A stretch of 8,130 bases of DNA from Methanomicrobiales archaeon. Its GTDB lineage: Archaea > Halobacteriota > Methanomicrobia > Methanomicrobiales > JACTUA01. Both the position numbers and the translations under genes were made by a program. Positions within the stretch are counted from its first letter, which is position 1, and every line of letters starts with the position of its first letter. The stretch is taken from NCBI GenBank assembly GCA_028678905.1, contig JAJRCO010000236.1, forward strand, positions 1 to 8,130, in the 5' to 3' direction. The notes under the pieces are model-generated. The model was not told the DNA's origin and did no database searches. It worked only from the letters and a program-made list of their open reading frames with translations. Shown here piece after piece: positions 6,163-8,130 of the stretch.

Positions 6163-7472
6163 GGGTGCTCCCGCACAAAATTCATCGCGTGTCGAATACA
6201 ATCATCCATGTTCAGATATTCAAATTCGGCAAACCGCCCCACCAGACCGATCCCCCGGCACCGGACGAAATCACGGACCAGCGCGATATTTTTCTGGTAG
6301 TCAAGGTCATAGATCACGTAGGCATAGCGCTGCCGCTCTATGTAAGTATATACGACATCCTCGGGTCCCGATATGAGCTGCATCGCCTGTAGGGAAGTAA
6401 GGACCTGATCCACAATCTCGTCTTCTTGAAAGGAGTCCACCTCATCCCCTTCCCGAAAGGTGATTTCCACCAGAATCGATGCATGGCCAGAAGGGGCGGT
6501 TTCCGGACTGTAACCCGAGGGAAAGGAGATGCGGTTAAAAAGTCCAGTCCGTGGGTCCGGAATGTAAACCCAGGAATAGGGGGGGACCTCTCCCTTCACC
6601 CCAATCCCCACACAGTACAGGGAGTTATATTGGAGATTCCCGCATGCTACCAGCAATTCTGGAGGTACATCCGGTAAGACGTTCAGGAGCGCCTGTACCG
6701 GAAGCGTGGAGATCACCCGGTCGGCCATGATCTCTTCCTCCCCGTTACCAATGACATACTGATCGCCCTGCCTCCCTAATGCCGAGACGGCAAACCCGCA
6801 TCTGATCGTGGATTCGATGGGGGCCGCGATCGCCTCCACCAGGGCTTTTATCCCTCCCGACCGGGGGTACGCGAACCGGATCTGGTGTGTGTATCCTTCT
6901 GTCTCCATTCCGATTGCCGATTTAATAACATCCTCCACTGGTGGTCGGGGGATCCTCCCTTCCACCCAGTGGCAGGACATCCTCTGGGTAGGATACTTCC
7001 AGATCTTTTCGTTGTAGGGGATTAGATAGAGATTGGCAATGCCTTTTCCAAACGTATAGTAGGTCCATTCGTGGAAGTTATGGGGTGGTTTGATTTCGCC
7101 CTTCTCCACAGCAATGAGATTTCTGATGAACTCGTTGATACAGAAGAAACATTCTTCCTTCTCCAGCTCGTGAAGGCCGTTCTCAAACGGATATTTGATG
7201 TAGCAACCCCGGTGATAGATCTTGGTATTTCTCTTCCGCATCTCCCGGTTGTGTTCCAGCATCCGAAGCATGAAGGCGAGGACTTCGGTATCCCGGCTGA
7301 AGATGATATGAGAACCTCCGGTATCGAACGTAAACCCCTGATCGGTGCGGGAGCGGCACAATCCTCCATATTCCTTCTCCTTTTCCAATACCACCACCTC
7401 ATGGCCTTTTTCTGAATAGAGGCGGGCGAGGGTTATTCCGGTGAGTCCCCCGCCGAGGATGGCGATCTTCAC
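6153..7472 (-). CDS. UDP-galactopyranose mutase-like FAD protein (eukaryotic-type resemblance)
   Basis: A 439-residue flavoprotein of the UDP-galactopyranose mutase/amine oxidase superfamily. The FAD-binding Rossmann motif is AILGGGLTGITLA (4-16) with Glu30 expected to hold the ribose, followed by GGLCRS (36-41). The segments FDTGGSHIIFS (49-59), IPYNEKIWKYP (151-161), MSCHWVEGRIPRPP (165-178) and the C-terminal FAD contact GLVGRFAEFEYLNMDD (409-424) resemble, from memory, the eukaryotic mutases more than the short bacterial type. If it is a mutase, it would convert UDP-galactopyranose to UDP-galactofuranose or act on a related sugar. Databases often label such proteins protoporphyrinogen oxidase or amine oxidase, but the glycosyltransferases directly downstream favour sugar chemistry. 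The start is GTG without a clear ribosome binding site, 24-50 bp behind two TATA boxes. It is the first gene of the operon. Confidence 0.75.
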   Translation of the reverse strand: MKIAILGGGLTGITLARLYSEKGHEVVVLEKEKEYGGLCRSRTDQGFTFDTGGSHIIFSRDTEVLAFMLRMLEHNREMRKRNTKIYHRGCYIKYPFENGLHELEKEECFFCINEFIRNLIAVEKGEIKPPHNFHEWTYYTFGKGIANLYLIPYNEKIWKYPTQRMSCHWVEGRIPRPPVEDVIKSAIGMETEGYTHQIRFAYPRSGGIKALVEAIAAPIESTIRCGFAVSALGRQGDQYVIGNGEEEIMADRVISTLPVQALLNVLPDVPPELLVACGNLQYNSLYCVGIGVKGEVPPYSWVYIPDPRTGLFNRISFPSGYSPETAPSGHASILVEITFREGDEVDSFQEDEIVDQVLTSLQAMQLISGPEDVVYTYIERQRYAYVIYDLDYQKNIALVRDFVRCRGIGLVGRFAEFEYLNMDDCIRHAMNFVREHPCG

Positions 7473-7495
7473 GGTATAATAGTGTGCAGGGCTCG

Positions 7496-7523
7496 CTTAT
7501 ATCTTGTTCGGGCTATATATAAT
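7496..7523 (-). promoter_or_regulatory. Tandem TATA boxes of the glycan operon
   Basis: Two archaeal TATA sequences face the flavoprotein gene: ATTATATATAG (7523-7513) and GATATAAG (7503-7496). The second lies about 29 bp before the GTG at 7472, the spacing of a leaderless transcript. The first would give a leader of about 20 nt without a ribosome binding site. Confidence 0.6.
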
Positions 7524-7546
7524 TATCAATTATTCTACAATTGATA
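7524..7546. promoter_or_regulatory. Perfect inverted repeat, probable operator
   Basis: TATCAATT and AATTGATA form 8-bp arms around a 7-bp spacer (ATTCTAC). The repeat abuts the upstream TATA box of the glycan operon, where the TFB recognition element would lie, and is about 40 bp from the TATA box of the divergent gene. This is the position of an archaeal repressor or activator site. The regulator is unknown. Confidence 0.5.
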
Positions 7547-7552
7547 TTTTTG

Positions 7553-7609
7553 AATGATAGACATGATATTGGCGTAAGAAAAAGAATATATAGAATTTTG
7601 ACTATCATT
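7553..7609. repeat. Widely spaced inverted repeat flanking the plus-strand promoter
   Basis: AATGATAG (7553-7560) and CTATCATT (7602-7609) are perfect inverted copies with 41 bp between them, enclosing the TATA box of the plus-strand gene. They share TGATA/TATCA with the operator-like repeat to the left, and another TGATA lies at 7564-7568. Paired sites around a promoter could bind one dimeric regulator with looping, or two protomers. AT-rich sequence makes chance repeats more likely. Confidence 0.35.
7585..7593 (+). promoter_or_regulatory. TATA box of the 111-residue gene
   Basis: AATATATAG is preceded by a purine-rich AAAAAG stretch suitable as BRE. It is centred about 31 bp before the ATG at 7620, which predicts a leaderless or nearly leaderless messenger. 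No ribosome binding site precedes the ATG, in agreement. Confidence 0.6.
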
Positions 7610-7619
7610 TATTGTATAA

Positions 7620-7955
7620 ATGACAAAAATTTCTCAGCTTTGTTCCCGGCTGATTGACCTCATCGGTGAAGAAACCATATATCGTGAACTGGAGGGTATT
7701 CTTCGGAAACACCAAGGGATTGCCCATCGTACCAGGAAACCCGGACGGGTTAGTCAGTGCCTCTCCACAATCAAGGATCGTAAGGAACAGGGAATGAATC
7801 TCACTCCCAGGATGATCGCCGGAATTCTCCTACAGTATAATTTGAGTCCCGCGTCCCTCTACCGCTTAGTTCGGATCCTCCACTTACAGGGGGAAAAGAT
7901 ACGTGCGGTAGACATACTCCGCGAACAGGAACGGATAAAGGCCGGGGTCTATTAA
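7620..7955 (+). CDS. Uncharacterised 111-residue basic protein
   Basis: I do not recognise a family. The protein is helical and basic, without signal peptide, membrane segment or metal-binding cysteines. The N-terminal part (1-36) is an amphipathic helix region, residues 36-60 form a basic segment (HRTRKPGRVSQ...KDRKEQG), and the C-terminal part includes LTPRMIAGILLQYNLSPASLYRLVRILH (61-88), whose helix-turn-helix-like layout with SPASLYRL could be a recognition helix. It is transcribed divergently from the glycan operon across a promoter region rich in inverted repeats, as local regulators often are. A regulator role is therefore a reasonable guess but not shown. It probably has a leaderless messenger and is followed by a possible terminator hairpin. 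Confidence 0.75.
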   Translation: MTKISQLCSRLIDLIGEETIYRELEGILRKHQGIAHRTRKPGRVSQCLSTIKDRKEQGMNLTPRMIAGILLQYNLSPASLYRLVRILHLQGEKIRAVDILREQERIKAGVY

Positions 7956-7998
7956 AGAAGATATGAGCTAGGAGAAGAAAAGATAAAGAAGATTCCGT

Positions 7999-8039
7999 AG
8001 GTGCAGGGAAATGTTCCTATACAGCGATTTGCACCTTTT
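7999..8039 (+). terminator. Possible terminator hairpin after the 111-residue gene
   Basis: AGGTGCA (7999-8005) and TGCACCT (8030-8036) form a 7-bp stem with a 24-base loop, followed by T residues to 8039. It starts 43 bases after the stop codon. The large loop makes it a modest hairpin, although GGAA/TTCC inside the loop could add structure. Confidence 0.35.
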
Positions 8040-8130
8040 CAAGTGGAATTACACACTAAAAGATAATTCACTCATTCAGCTAGATAAAAAAGAGATTTAT
8101 TTCTGTTTATTTTCTCGGAATGAACGGACC

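Noticed and set aside
1..8130. Search for CRISPR arrays, tRNA genes and toxin-antitoxin or defence genes
   Set aside because: No regularly spaced repeats, no cloverleaf with a TTC-type arm and no defence-type motifs were seen by eye.

Overview
The window looks like euryarchaeal chromosome, most likely from a methanogen of the Methanomicrobia. The reasons are a gene of the beta-RFAP synthase family (methanopterin pathway), TATA-type promoters about 25-35 bp before start codons, several GTG starts, GGTG-type ribosome binding sites, and AT-rich gaps between moderately GC-rich genes. The species assignment is inference. I saw no tRNA, rRNA, CRISPR array, transposase gene or intact insertion sequence.

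Left part (1-3190), mostly minus strand. The window opens inside argF (ornithine carbamoyltransferase), whose start is at 619. A 327-bp gap (620-946) follows. It holds a TATA-like site, small hairpins in the argF leader, and a possible 55-residue plus-strand ORF that runs into the end of the next gene. Then come a divergent beta-RFAP synthase-like GHMP-fold protein (947-2020) and an N-formylglutamate amidohydrolase-family protein (2163-2963). The ribosome binding site of the former lies in a hairpin. Between 3061 and 3189 is a 129-bp segment with 24/25-bp imperfect terminal inverted repeats and a near-perfect 7-bp flanking direct repeat. It looks like a small non-autonomous mobile element (MITE).

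Middle and right part (3191-7472). A small basic ORF on the plus strand ends one base from a convergent minus-strand gene. The minus-strand block 7472 to 3360 reads as one operon: a UDP-galactopyranose-mutase-like flavoprotein, a GT4 glycosyltransferase, a GT2 glycosyltransferase, a PaaI-type hotdog thioesterase and a coiled-coil protein. The first four genes overlap by 10, 4 and 4 bases. The first three suggest a soluble machine that builds a glycan or glycoconjugate. Why a thioesterase and a coiled-coil protein share the operon is unclear.

Right end (7473-8130). A 147-bp AT-rich divergent promoter region separates the operon from a plus-strand 111-residue protein of unknown function. It carries TATA boxes for both directions, a perfect 8-7-8 inverted repeat beside the operon's TATA box, and further TGATA/TATCA half-sites. 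After that gene comes a possible terminator hairpin (7999-8039). The last 90 bp are AT-rich and I recognise no gene there.
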